Made by a program: the position numbers and the translations under genes. This document shows, piece after piece, positions 53,408 to 62,450 of a stretch of DNA of 64,000 bases. The DNA is from Corynebacterium sp. (GTDB taxonomy: Bacteria; Actinomycetota; Actinomycetes; Mycobacteriales; Mycobacteriaceae). Location of the stretch: contig NZ_JAUNKO010000008.1 in NCBI RefSeq assembly GCF_030532715.1, positions 1 through 64,000 on the forward strand. Reading direction: 5' to 3'. Position 1 is the stretch's first letter. Each line of letters starts with the position of its first letter. A model generated the notes under the pieces. The model saw only the letters and a program-made list of their open reading frames with translations, did not search any database and was not told the origin of the DNA.

Positions 53408-54312
53408 TATCGCAATCCTCCTTCCGCCGTGAGATCCAAGAACACGTCTTCGAGGCTTTGGTTCGCGCGGGAAAATTCGTACACATCCACGTTGTGGTGC
53501 ACCAGGTAGGACAAGAACGTCGACGCAGCCTGCTGGTTCAACCCGGGCACGCTGATCGTGCCGTTGGGAAGCTGCGTGGCCTGCGGCGCCATGGCCAGCA
53601 CCGCAGCCGGATCGGACGCTTGTACCAGCACATTGGGCATACTGCGACCGAGGAGCTCCGCCCGGGTGCCCTGAAATATCAACTTGCCGCGCACAATGAT
53701 GCCCAGCAAGTCAACCATTTTGTCGATCTCATCGAGCAGGTGACTGGATACGAAAATAGTCACCCCGTCAGCCGCCAGCTGCAACAATAAGCTACGGATC
53801 TCGTCGATACCGGAGGGGTCGAGGCCGTTGGTCGGCTCGTCCAAGATCAACAACCTGGGTTCTCGCGCTAGCGCCATCGCGATGCCAAGGCGTTGCTTCA
53901 TGCCCAGCGAATAGTGCTTGACCAGTTTGTCTTGGTGCTTGGTCAGGTGGACCGTATCAAGGGCGCGTGCAACCTGAGTATCCGTCAGCCCAAGCGTGCG
54001 CTGCATAACCTTCATGTTTTCCGCGCCGGTAAGGTGCCCATAGCCGGAAGGGTTTTCAATGAGCGAACCCACTTGGCGCATCAGCGTCTTATTCGGCTTG
54101 GTGGTCACGCGCTCCCCCAGCACGAACGCCTCCCCCGCCGTGGCCTGGAACAGGCCGAGCAGAAGTTTCATGGTGGTGGATTTACCGGAGCCGTTGGGGC
54201 CGATAAAACCGTAGATGCTTCCTTCGGGCACCGTGAGGTCAAGGCTGTCAACTGCGGCGTGCCCGTGGAACCGCTTGGTTAACTTTTCGGTGTGTATTGC
54301 GAGCGTTGTCAT
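53407..54312 (-). CDS. ABC-2 exporter ATP-binding protein (BcrA-like)
   Basis: 301 residues. Walker A GPNGSGKS (38-45), signature YSLGMKQRLGIAMALA, Walker B LLILDEPTNGLDPSG and the switch His in SSHLLDEI. The C-terminal accessory region (LAADGVTIFV..., SVPGLNQQAASTFLSYLVHHNVDVYEF) is typical of BcrA/NosF-type exporters. It heads the exporter operon, 86 bp after the response-regulator gene that probably controls it. Confidence 0.93.
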   Translation of the reverse strand: MTTLAIHTEKLTKRFHGHAAVDSLDLTVPEGSIYGFIGPNGSGKSTTMKLLLGLFQATAGEAFVLGERVTTKPNKTLMRQVGSLIENPSGYGHLTGAENMKVMQRTLGLTDTQVARALDTVHLTKHQDKLVKHYSLGMKQRLGIAMALAREPRLLILDEPTNGLDPSGIDEIRSLLLQLAADGVTIFVSSHLLDEIDKMVDLLGIIVRGKLIFQGTRAELLGRSMPNVLVQASDPAAVLAMAPQATQLPNGTISVPGLNQQAASTFLSYLVHHNVDVYEFSRANQSLEDVFLDLTAEGGLR

Positions 54313-54398
54313 GACTCTTATTGTGGCCGTGACCTGCTGGTTTCACATCAACCCGCGAGTTGATTTTCCGGGATCAGCCCTGGGGATGATGCGGGCGC

Positions 54399-55067
54399 TC
54401 AGGGGTGAGTATCCGCGGCGTCGGAAAGCAATTCGTCGCGGCTGACGAGGCCGCTGCGGTAGGCGTACAACACGGCGTGGACGCGGTCGCGGGCGCCAAG
54501 CTTCATTAAGATGTGCCGTACGTGCGTTTTCACGGTGGCGAGGCTCACTACGTGCGCTTCTGCGATCTCAGTATTGCTAAACCCGAAGGCCATGAGCCGC
54601 AGTACCTCAGTCTCACGCGGCGTTAGCTCCTCACAGATGGCGGAGGTGGCTGCGGGGCGTGGAACGAATTCGGTCAGCAAGGTAGCGGTGACACGTGGGG
54701 CGAGCACGGCTTCCCCGGCGGCGACCACGCGAATGGCTTTGAGTAACTCCTCCGGCTCCGCGTCTTTGAGGAGAAACCCGCTCGCACCTGCGGCGATCGC
54801 GTCGGTGACGTAGGTGCGATCGTCAAAGGTGGTGAGCATGATCACGCGCACGTCGGCGTCGCTTTCAAGCAGGGCTTTCGCTGCGGCGATGCCGTCCACA
54901 CGCGGCATTTGCACATCCATGAGCACGACATCCACCGGCGGTTGGTTGGGGACTTCGCTGCCGTCACCGGCCTGCCAAACCACTTCCAAATCCGGCTGGG
55001 AATTCACCAGCATCGCAAACCCGGATCGCACAAGGGGTTGATCGTCAACGAGGGCCACGCGGATCAT
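54399..55067 (-). CDS. Two-component response regulator, NarL/LuxR type
   Basis: 222 residues. The receiver domain has the phospho-acceptor Asp51 (VVLMDVQMP), an acidic pair at the N-terminus (VDDQ) and the conserved Lys in GFLLKDAE. The C-terminal LuxR helix-turn-helix (about 148-205) reads ELTPRETEVLRLMAFGFSNTEIAEAHVVSLATVKTHVRHILMKL. Overlaps the kinase gene by ATGA. The downstream ABC exporter is its likely target. Confidence 0.94.
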   Translation of the reverse strand: MIRVALVDDQPLVRSGFAMLVNSQPDLEVVWQAGDGSEVPNQPPVDVVLMDVQMPRVDGIAAAKALLESDADVRVIMLTTFDDRTYVTDAIAAGASGFLLKDAEPEELLKAIRVVAAGEAVLAPRVTATLLTEFVPRPAATSAICEELTPRETEVLRLMAFGFSNTEIAEAHVVSLATVKTHVRHILMKLGARDRVHAVLYAYRSGLVSRDELLSDAADTHP

Positions 55068-56164
55068 CGCGGAATCACCACTTGGGTGATAAAGCGGCCG
55101 TCGGCGTGTTGAAAACGGACGCTACCGCCGATGGCATGGACGCGTTCCTCTAACCCCATCAGGCCAGATCCTTTCTCCCAATCTTGAGCGCAATCATTTT
55201 CTGCGAGGCATTTTACGGCCAGCGGGGTGGCTTCGAACAGCAGCGAACCGCTCCGAGTTTCCGCATGTCGAATCATGTTTGTAAGCAGCTCCTGCACCGA
55301 GCGGAACAGCACAAACCCCGCCGCGGGCGAAAGATCGCCCGGAACCTCACCGGTGACATGCAACCGAAAACCACCAGCTTGCGCATCGGAAATGAGGGCG
55401 GCAATGCCGTCCGACGATGGGGCGAGGCGAGGGCGGGGATCCTCCCGTAACAGAGTGACTAGCCCGCGGACTTGCTGCAAAGCTTCGCGCGAAGATTCCG
55501 AAATTGTTTTCAAGGTGTCCACGGCAATTTGGGGATCATTTTGGGCGGCGAAACGGGCGCCGTCGGCGAGGGCAATCACGGAGGTTAAATTGTGCCCTAC
55601 AATATCGTGTAGTTCTCGTGCGATGTGTGTTCGCTCAAGGACGGCGGCGAGTTCGGCACGTTCGGAAAGTGTCACCAGTACTTCTTGTTGCCGGCGCCTT
55701 GTGAGGCCCGCCAGCCACATAAAACCGATGCCAAACAATGCGGGCACCACCACAGCGAACGCCATACTCGGCGAGTCGATTGCAACGAAGGTATTACCAA
55801 ACAATGGTGCAGCTACCACTCCGATGATCCCCCACGCTAACCACCGATTACGGTGCGTCGCATACGCTGCCGCCAGATACAGCGCATACAAAACTGGCGG
55901 TACGATCACCACAGTTTCTGCAACATTTGGGACGAAAATGAGTAGGGTCAGCGCTGCACACACGGCAAACAACGCACGGTCCTGCCCCCACGGATGCACA
56001 AGCAGCCCGAGAAAAACAACCACGGCGAGGATAAAACCGAACGCCCCTGCGGGCTGATCACCCACCAGTGGGCTGCCAAAATACACGTCGACCAAACCGA
56101 CGATTCCGATAACGAGTATCAAACTCCAGCGCGGAAACGAACCAAGGTACCGTTGCAATTGCAT
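55064..56164 (-). CDS. Sensor histidine kinase (HPK7/NarX-like)
   Basis: 366 residues. The first 150 or so contain five or six membrane helices with almost no extracellular domain, the pattern of intramembrane-sensing kinases. The phosphorylated His186 is in ELHDIVGH. The N-box VQELLTNMIRHAE and the glycine box KGSGLMGLEERV give the ATP site. The short sensor fits kinases that monitor cell-envelope stress or their neighbouring exporter. First gene of the kinase-regulator pair. Confidence 0.93.
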   Translation of the reverse strand: MQLQRYLGSFPRWSLILVIGIVGLVDVYFGSPLVGDQPAGAFGFILAVVVFLGLLVHPWGQDRALFAVCAALTLLIFVPNVAETVVIVPPVLYALYLAAAYATHRNRWLAWGIIGVVAAPLFGNTFVAIDSPSMAFAVVVPALFGIGFMWLAGLTRRRQQEVLVTLSERAELAAVLERTHIARELHDIVGHNLTSVIALADGARFAAQNDPQIAVDTLKTISESSREALQQVRGLVTLLREDPRPRLAPSSDGIAALISDAQAGGFRLHVTGEVPGDLSPAAGFVLFRSVQELLTNMIRHAETRSGSLLFEATPLAVKCLAENDCAQDWEKGSGLMGLEERVHAIGGSVRFQHADGRFITQVVIPR

Positions 56165-56239
56165 AATACCCCTACCCTAGCCAGCTCACCTGGAAGGCTG
56201 CGTCAACCCATGGGCTGATTTCGCCGTTGAAACGCCTGA

Positions 56240-56980
56240 TTAGAGTGTCATCAATCCACGTCCGAGTGCCGACGCCCCGCCCGCCGCCGCTACCCATAAG
56301 GACAAGGTTCGCGCGCGTGACCTCGGTATGCGGTCCGCCAGCCGCAGCCCAAGCCAATTGCCCAGCAGCATACCAAGAATGCCAACCGGCCAGACCCAAA
56401 CGTTCGTGTCACTGATGGTGCCCGCCCCCAACACCAGTTTGGCAACGAGGGAGATCAGGCCGGCTACCATAAAGATCGGTTGCAGGGTGGCGGCAAAACT
56501 CCGCTGCTCCCACGCGGAAGCCACCGCATACACGGTGACCGCCGGACCGGCTACGCCCGCGGTGGTATTCATAAAGCCAGCAGCAATTCCGGACGCTACC
56601 GCAGCACTGGGACCGCCAATCGGCGGGATCCACCGTTGCCCATAAATCACCAGGACCAACGCAACGAGCAGCAACGAGCCGACAAGGACTTGCAGCACTG
56701 CTGGGGAGGCGAGGCCCACCAAGTAGGCACCCGGCACCGCGCCCACGACCAACACCGATGCTATCAGCGAAAACTTTTTCCAATCGATCCATGCTCGCAC
56801 CGTGACGCTAGCGATCGCAGCGTTGAAAAACGCCAGCAGGTTCACCACCAGCACGCCCACCACCGGCCCCATCAACAAGCTGAGGATCGGGGCGGAAAGC
56901 AGCGCCAACCCCATGCCCGAGACCCGCTGTAGGAACGCCCCTAAGAGCACGATGGCGAAAACGACCGCTAGCTCAAACAC
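56240..56980 (-). CDS. TSUP-family membrane permease (TauE/SafE type)
   Basis: 246 residues from a GTG at 56980, with AAAGGAG 5 nt upstream. About eight hydrophobic segments in two repeats; GAFLQRVSGMGLALLSAPILSLLMGP and GFMNTTAGVAGPAVTVYA are the repeated family motifs. Relatives export sulfite, sulfonates or other small organic acids; the substrate here is unknown. 10 bp after coaD, so probably at the end of the thiL-to-coaD transcript. Confidence 0.85.
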   Translation of the reverse strand: MFELAVVFAIVLLGAFLQRVSGMGLALLSAPILSLLMGPVVGVLVVNLLAFFNAAIASVTVRAWIDWKKFSLIASVLVVGAVPGAYLVGLASPAVLQVLVGSLLLVALVLVIYGQRWIPPIGGPSAAVASGIAAGFMNTTAGVAGPAVTVYAVASAWEQRSFAATLQPIFMVAGLISLVAKLVLGAGTISDTNVWVWPVGILGMLLGNWLGLRLADRIPRSRARTLSLWVAAAGGASALGRGLMTL

Positions 56981-56990
56981 ACCGACTCCT

Positions 56991-57464
56991 TTAAAACTTG
57001 GTTCGCAGCGCCCGAACCACCACATCTGGCAGCAACCCAGTCACGTCACCACCGTACTTAGCCACTTCCTTGCACAATGTGGAGGAGATATATCCGTATT
57101 TCGGATCCGTCAGCAGGAAAAAGGTATCCACGCCTGTGAGCCTACGGTTCATTTGCGCCATCGGAAGCTCGTACTCGTAATCGATGCCACTGCGGAGCCC
57201 TTTGACCAATGCGGTGATGTTGTGGGCGCTGGTGTAATCCACCAACAACCCACTCCAGGAATCCACGCGCACGCCCCGCAGCTGTTTGGTGGCCTCAGTG
57301 ATGAGCTCCATACGCTCAGCCACGGTAAACAACCCCGCCTTGTTGGGGTTGTGGGTGACCAACACCGTCACCTCATCGAATTGCTGTGCGGCACGGGAGA
57401 TGATGTCCACATGCCCGAGGGTGACTGGATCGAAAGAACCGGGGCACACGACGCGGCTAGGCAT
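56991..57464 (-). CDS. coaD: Phosphopantetheine adenylyltransferase
   Basis: 157 residues from the ATG at 57464 (MPSRVVCPGSFDPVTLGHVDII). The nucleotidyltransferase TxGH motif is at TLGH, and ISSTLCKEVAKYGGDV closes the active site. Makes dephospho-CoA; coaE in this window does the next step. Overlaps the rsmD stop by 8 bp. Confidence 0.96.
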   Translation of the reverse strand: MPSRVVCPGSFDPVTLGHVDIISRAAQQFDEVTVLVTHNPNKAGLFTVAERMELITEATKQLRGVRVDSWSGLLVDYTSAHNITALVKGLRSGIDYEYELPMAQMNRRLTGVDTFFLLTDPKYGYISSTLCKEVAKYGGDVTGLLPDVVVRALRTKF

Positions 57465-58020
57465 GGTACACCGCCATATCCATGCGGGCGATGCCATAGG
57501 TCCGCTTTTTTAGCTTTTGCGTGGTTGGCACGAAACAGTCCGGCCAGTCGGTGTCGGGCGAGCTAACATGCCGCTCCACGATGACCGCCGCGCCGTCGAC
57601 AAGCGTGGGAATGAGCGCTTCAAGCATTTCGCGGACGGCGGAATCCGCCAGCTCGTACGGGGGATCGGCGAGCACCATGTGGAAATGCTCGCGCGGCGCC
57701 GACGCCAAATACGTGGAAGCCTTTTGCTCCACAATCGTCACGTTGGGGTGCTTGACCACGGCCGCGTTTTCGCGGATCACCTCCACCGCGCGGCGATCGT
57801 TTTCCACCAGTACCACGGACTCCGCGCCTCGCGACGCCGCCTCCAGGCCCAACGCGCCTGAACCAGCGAACAAATCCAGCACGTGAGCGCCCTGAAAACC
57901 AAACCGGACCTGCAGCGACGAAAACAATCCCTCGCGCGCACGATCCGACGTCGGCCGCGTGCCCTCTGGCGGTACCTTAATCTTCCTGCCGCGCGCCTCG
58001 CCCGAAATAATACGAGTCAT
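57457..58020 (-). CDS. rsmD: 16S rRNA (guanine-966-N2)-methyltransferase RsmD
   Basis: 187 residues. MTRIISGEARGRKIKVPPEGTRPTSDRAREGLFSSL is the typical opening. SAM-binding motif VLDLFAGSGALGLEAASRGA; catalytic DPPYEL. Overlaps coaD, a pairing conserved across many bacteria. Confidence 0.94.
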   Translation of the reverse strand: MTRIISGEARGRKIKVPPEGTRPTSDRAREGLFSSLQVRFGFQGAHVLDLFAGSGALGLEAASRGAESVVLVENDRRAVEVIRENAAVVKHPNVTIVEQKASTYLASAPREHFHMVLADPPYELADSAVREMLEALIPTLVDGAAVIVERHVSSPDTDWPDCFVPTTQKLKKRTYGIARMDMAVYHA

Positions 58021-58028
58021 GGATGTAC

Positions 58029-58241
58029 CTACCCTTCCCCCAGCGTGAGAATCACGTCGCCGCCATACACATCGGCGTAATCCGCCACGGCGCGGGAGGT
58101 GACCACACCGGGGCCAGGCGCAACAACAGGTGCTTCGAGTTTCACCGTTTCAACGATGGCTAAAGTATCGCCAGTTGCAACAGTATCGCCCACCGCGACA
58201 GTAAAGCGGACGATCCCAGCAAACGGAGCACAAATATTCAT
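58029..58241 (-). CDS. Biotin/lipoyl-carrier-like small protein
   Basis: 70 residues forming a single biotinyl/lipoyl barrel domain (MNICAPFAGIVRFTVAVGDTV, then PGPGVVTSRAVADYADVYGGDVILTL). The modifiable lysine lies in ETVKLEAPV, at the hairpin where biotin carriers have AMKM. The flanking Met residues are replaced by Val and Leu. It is annotated in relatives as an acetyl-CoA carboxylase carrier subunit. Whether it carries biotin, lipoate or nothing is unclear. Sits between recG and rsmD (37 bp and 8 bp gaps). Confidence 0.78.
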   Translation of the reverse strand: MNICAPFAGIVRFTVAVGDTVATGDTLAIVETVKLEAPVVAPGPGVVTSRAVADYADVYGGDVILTLGEG

Positions 58242-58278
58242 GCAGCCAGCTTAACGCACCGCTCAGCGCAAACGCGGT

Positions 58279-60387
58279 TTAGGACTTATCCAAAAACTCT
58301 TGGGAATCCGTATCTACATCGCTAATCAGCCGCTCGGCGAGAGCGCGGTTGCGGGCGACGAGGTCGCGGGCGTCGATAGCCGCTTGGCGGATAATATCGT
58401 AATCCGTAAGCAAACTCAGCAACTTTACGCGCCGCACAACCCCAGATTGAGCGGTGCCTAGAATGTCGCCCTCCTGCCGGTAGCGCAAATCAATCTCAGC
58501 AATTTCGAAACCGTCATCCACGCTCGCCACAGCCTGCAACCGGCCATACGACGGCGAACCAATCAGCTGCGGCGTGTACAACAAGCAATACGACTGCGCC
58601 TCGCCGCGGCCCACCCGCCCACGCAACTGATGCAATTGCGACACCCCGAAATTCTCCGCCTCGCAAATCAGCATCACCGTGGCGTTGGGCACATCCACCC
58701 CCACCTCAATCACAGTCGTAGACACCAAAATATCAATATCCCCGCGGGCGAAATCCCGCATCACCTGCTCTTTTTCCTCAGGGTGCATGCGGCCGTGCAA
58801 CAAGCCCACGTTATAGGCCACGAACATGCCGGTACTTAAATGTTCGTGCACCTCCAACACGCCGCCCTCCCCCTCGATACGGGGACACACCACATACGCC
58901 TGGTGGCCTTTGTGCAACTCCTCGCGGATACGCTGCCAAATCCGCTCCACCCAATCCCGCTGCTGCTCGGCAACCACCGCAGACGTAATCGGGCGGCGCC
59001 CACCCGGCAATTCCCGCAGCGTAGACACGGACAAATCCCCGAAAGTAGTCATGGCCACAGTGCGGGGAATCGGCGTAGCCGTCATCACCAACAAGTGCGG
59101 AGTGGTGCCGTCGCGGCCTTGACTACGCAGCCGATCACGCTGCTCCACGCCAAAACGATGCTGCTCATCCACCACCACCAGGCCAAGATCGAAAAACTCC
59201 ACCCCATCCTGGATGAGCGCGTGCGTTCCCACCACGATATCCGCCTCGCCGGACACAATATCCAACAACGCTTGGCGCTTCTCAGGCACCGACATCGCCC
59301 CGGTTAACGTAACCACCTTCACGGGAATGTCCGCCAGCAGGTTGCGCAGCGTGCGGGCGTGCTGCATGGTGAGCACCTCCGTGGGGGCGAGCAGGGCGCA
59401 CTGCCGCCCCGCGTCCACCACCTGCAACATCGCCGCGAGCGACACCACGGTTTTGCCAGAACCGACCTCGCCTTGCAAAAGGCGCGTCATCGGTACGCTA
59501 CTGCTTAAATCCCCGGCGATCTCCGTCAAAACCTTCGCCTGACCCGCCGTAAGGTTGTACGGCAGCACTTCGAACAATTCCTGCTGGTAACCCGCGCGAG
59601 GACGGCATTCGGGCGCGGTATGCAGGGAAGCGTCAGCGCGCCGCAGCGCCATGACCAGCGCCAATGACAACGCTTCGTTGTACTTCAAGCGGGTGATATA
59701 GCGTTGCGGGCCGGCGGCGGCGGGCTGATGAATACCCCGCAACGCCTCGCCCATACTTACCAATCCGTGAGGGACGCGGTCCAGCGGCTCCGGAATCTTC
59801 GTATGCCGCAAAATCTCATTGATGGCACCGATGAGCCGCCACGAATTCACCGCTTTTTTGCCGGGGTAAATGGGCAACCACTCCATCGATGACAACAACT
59901 CGGCAATGTCTTCCGCACCGCCATACACAGCGAGCTTTCCCAAACCACCAATCACCGGTTGCCTGCGCTGATCCGGCCGCGGCAACACTAGGTACGAGGG
60001 GTGTTGCACGGTGGCAAAGCCGCGGGAATACCGAAGTTTTCCGCTCATCATCACCCGCACACCCGCCTGCAATTGCGCATTCGGCAGGTTCGTGTTGAAA
60101 AACACAGCGGTGTAGGTATGGTTGCCGTCATTCACTTTTACCCTGGTCACCGAGCGTTTTTCCGAAATGGGGGTGTAGCGTCGCTGCACCACCTCGCCCA
60201 CAAATGTAATCAGATCTCCGTCTTCCGTCGGGCCCGCCGCCACGCCCCCGCCGTGGTGGGAATAGTCCCGCGGATAGTATTCCAACAACTCCCCACACGT
60301 ATGTATCCCAAGTTCGCGGGCGATCGCCCGGGCCTCCCGCAGCGGAATCACTTTGGCCAGCGGCCGATCGTCCACCCAGCCCAGCAT
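58279..60387 (-). CDS. recG: ATP-dependent DNA helicase RecG
   Basis: 702 residues. An N-terminal OB-fold wedge domain (LITFVGEVVQRRYTP) for branched DNA; Walker A LLQGEVGSGKT; Walker B-type VVDEQHRFGVEQR; motif VI region QLRGRVGRGEAQSYCLL; and a C-terminal TRG-like region. Remodels stalled replication forks and Holliday junctions. Begins immediately at the stop of the DAK2 gene (no gap). Confidence 0.96.
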   Translation of the reverse strand: MLGWVDDRPLAKVIPLREARAIARELGIHTCGELLEYYPRDYSHHGGGVAAGPTEDGDLITFVGEVVQRRYTPISEKRSVTRVKVNDGNHTYTAVFFNTNLPNAQLQAGVRVMMSGKLRYSRGFATVQHPSYLVLPRPDQRRQPVIGGLGKLAVYGGAEDIAELLSSMEWLPIYPGKKAVNSWRLIGAINEILRHTKIPEPLDRVPHGLVSMGEALRGIHQPAAAGPQRYITRLKYNEALSLALVMALRRADASLHTAPECRPRAGYQQELFEVLPYNLTAGQAKVLTEIAGDLSSSVPMTRLLQGEVGSGKTVVSLAAMLQVVDAGRQCALLAPTEVLTMQHARTLRNLLADIPVKVVTLTGAMSVPEKRQALLDIVSGEADIVVGTHALIQDGVEFFDLGLVVVDEQHRFGVEQRDRLRSQGRDGTTPHLLVMTATPIPRTVAMTTFGDLSVSTLRELPGGRRPITSAVVAEQQRDWVERIWQRIREELHKGHQAYVVCPRIEGEGGVLEVHEHLSTGMFVAYNVGLLHGRMHPEEKEQVMRDFARGDIDILVSTTVIEVGVDVPNATVMLICEAENFGVSQLHQLRGRVGRGEAQSYCLLYTPQLIGSPSYGRLQAVASVDDGFEIAEIDLRYRQEGDILGTAQSGVVRRVKLLSLLTDYDIIRQAAIDARDLVARNRALAERLISDVDTDSQEFLDKS

Positions 60388-61800
60388 TTACTCCACCCCG
60401 ATTTCGATCACATGATCCATTCCGTCCGCGGCGTAAAAATCGAACTCTACCTCGGGGTGGCGCTCACGCAAGCCGTCCCCATCGACGGGCGCTGCGGCCA
60501 AGATGGTCACCAATTCCCCACCGCCCGCCAACATTTCCGAAACCGCGCCGGACAATTGGCTGGGATCATCCAGCGTGCGGGTACGCACCTCCCGCGCCGC
60601 CTCCGCCATGGCATACGCGTCCACCGCGATGGGCTGCTGCGGATCATGCACCGCGACAGCGGCGATCCCGTTCATCAATCCCGCGGTGGGCACAATCATG
60701 ATCGTGCGTTCCGCTGCCAACGCGGCGCGCTCGGCCGACACTAATTCGCGGCGGGACATAAAACCATTCGGTACCAGGATAAACTCACCGCAATCGTGGG
60801 CGATGGCGATAAGGTCGTACAGCACCTCAGATCCAGGGTTGATTACCCGCGCCCCCGCCTGCCGGTACAAGTCACTGAGGGGCCCGGCGGGTGCCACCAC
60901 AATGACGGCGCGCTCCGGCACGTCCACTTTCGCATCGGGCAGCGTTTCTAGGTGCAGCCCGCGCACCGCCCCAACCCCGAACACGTATTCAATAAGTGGG
61001 CCGGCTTGGCGGGTGTGAATGTGAATCATCGCGGCAGTTTCGTGTTCGCGAGCCACCATGAGGCTATCCCCAAAGCTCCGCAGCCGCCCCGACACATGCT
61101 CCAACTGCGCGGGCGTGGAACATGTTAAGTGAAACATCACCTCAAGGTAGACGCTTTTCGCAGCCTCCCCCACCAATTCGACGCGCACGTCGGGGCTGCC
61201 TTCTACTTCGGCGACGAGCGCCTCCAATAACACCAAGAATCCTTGGCCGCCGGCGTCCACCACGCCCGCCTCCCGCAGCACTTCGAGCTGGCTCGGCGTG
61301 TTGGCCAACGCAGTCTGCGCAGCGGTGAGCGCTTGCCGACCAACCTCGCCGAGCTCAGTGCTATGAGCTGCGGCGGCGGCCGTCGCTGCGGCCCGCAACA
61401 CCGTAATTACGGTGCCTTCCACGGGATCGTGGATCGCGCGGTCCACCAACGCCACTGCAGCGCGCAACGCCGCCTGCACATGCACACCAGTAATCTCCTC
61501 CTCGGACGCGTGTGCGATGCCGCGGAGGACTTGACTCAGCACCACCCCAGAGTTGCCCCGCGCCCCGCGCACCGCCCCCGCCGCAAGCGCGTTGGCCACA
61601 TCCCGGGCGGAACCTGTCACGTCGCGGGCCTGCGTCAAGGCCGCCTCCATGGTGTGCGCCATGTTTGAACCCGTGTCCGAATCTGGCACCGGAAAAACGT
61701 TCAGTGCGTTGATCTCGGAGCGGCGGGCCACCAATTCGTGTGTTGCCCGCTCAGCCCATCGCAGCAGCGCTTTTCCGTCGAGGCTGGTCAAGTGTGCCAT
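60388..61800 (-). CDS. DAK2-domain kinase, FakA-like
   Basis: 470 residues. The N-terminal DAK2 (DhaL-like) domain has the Mg-ATP Asp cluster in NVFPVPDSDTGSNM and the loop GARGNSGVVLSQVLRGIA. The middle and C-terminal parts (VYLEVMFHLTCS, MIHIHTRQAGPLIEY) match the FakA/YloV family, which phosphorylates fatty acids bound to FakB/DegV carriers. No FakB gene is in this window. Lies between ung (11 bp) and recG (0 bp), a conserved position in Gram-positive bacteria. Confidence 0.9.
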   Translation of the reverse strand: MAHLTSLDGKALLRWAERATHELVARRSEINALNVFPVPDSDTGSNMAHTMEAALTQARDVTGSARDVANALAAGAVRGARGNSGVVLSQVLRGIAHASEEEITGVHVQAALRAAVALVDRAIHDPVEGTVITVLRAAATAAAAAHSTELGEVGRQALTAAQTALANTPSQLEVLREAGVVDAGGQGFLVLLEALVAEVEGSPDVRVELVGEAAKSVYLEVMFHLTCSTPAQLEHVSGRLRSFGDSLMVAREHETAAMIHIHTRQAGPLIEYVFGVGAVRGLHLETLPDAKVDVPERAVIVVAPAGPLSDLYRQAGARVINPGSEVLYDLIAIAHDCGEFILVPNGFMSRRELVSAERAALAAERTIMIVPTAGLMNGIAAVAVHDPQQPIAVDAYAMAEAAREVRTRTLDDPSQLSGAVSEMLAGGGELVTILAAAPVDGDGLRERHPEVEFDFYAADGMDHVIEIGVE

Positions 61801-61811
61801 AAAAAACGATG

Positions 61812-62450
61812 TTACAGCCGCCAGTCCACCGGGGAGGCGCCGAGGCCCACCAACAACTCATTCGCTCGACTAAACGGGCGCGAACCAAAGAACCCGCGAT
61901 ACGCAGACAACGGCGACGGATGCGGCGAACAAATACATGGCGTATCACCCAAGAACCGCTGCGTAGCCTGCGCATCCTTGCCCCACAGGATTGCCACCAA
62001 CGGGGCTTGCCGGGCCGCCAGCGCGCGCAGCGCGAACTCGGTGATTTCCTCCCACCCGCGATTGCGGTGCGAACCGGCGTTACCAGGACTTACGGTAAGT
62101 ACCCGGTTCATCAGCGCCACCCCCTGGCGCGACCACGGGGATAAATCTCCGTCCTGCGGCACTGGCAGGTGAAGGTCGTTCGAGTATTCCTCGAAAATAT
62201 TAATCAGGCTTTTTGGCAGCGGCCGCACACCCGGTGCGGTGGAAAACGCCAAGCCCATGGCATGACCCGGTGTGGGGTATGGGTCTTGTCCCACAATCAC
62301 CACTTTGATCTCACTGAACGGTTCATCAAACACCCGGAGAATATCTTCCTGCGCCGGCAAGCACTCCGGCTGTTGAACCAGCGCATCGATCTTGCCTCGC
62401 ACCGGCTGCAGGATTTCCGCCCACTGCGCATCCACTAAAAACTCACCCAT
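61812..62450 (-). CDS. ung: Uracil-DNA glycosylase
   Basis: 212 residues from the ATG at 62450 ([14 protein letters not shown]). Motif [18 protein letters not shown] has the catalytic Asp; the Pro in place of the usual His after DPY is normal in actinobacterial Ung. Motif [19 protein letters not shown] is intact. Removes uracil from DNA. Overlaps the end of thiL by 16 bp. Confidence 0.96.
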   Translation of the reverse strand: MGEFLVDAQWAEILQPVRGKIDALVQQPECLPAQEDILRVFDEPFSEIKVVIVGQDPYPTPGHAMGLAFSTAPGVRPLPKSLINIFEEYSNDLHLPVPQDGDLSPWSRQGVALMNRVLTVSPGNAGSHRNRGWEEITEFALRALAARQAPLVAILWGKDAQATQRFLGDTPCICSPHPSPLSAYRGFFGSRPFSRANELLVGLGASPVDWRL

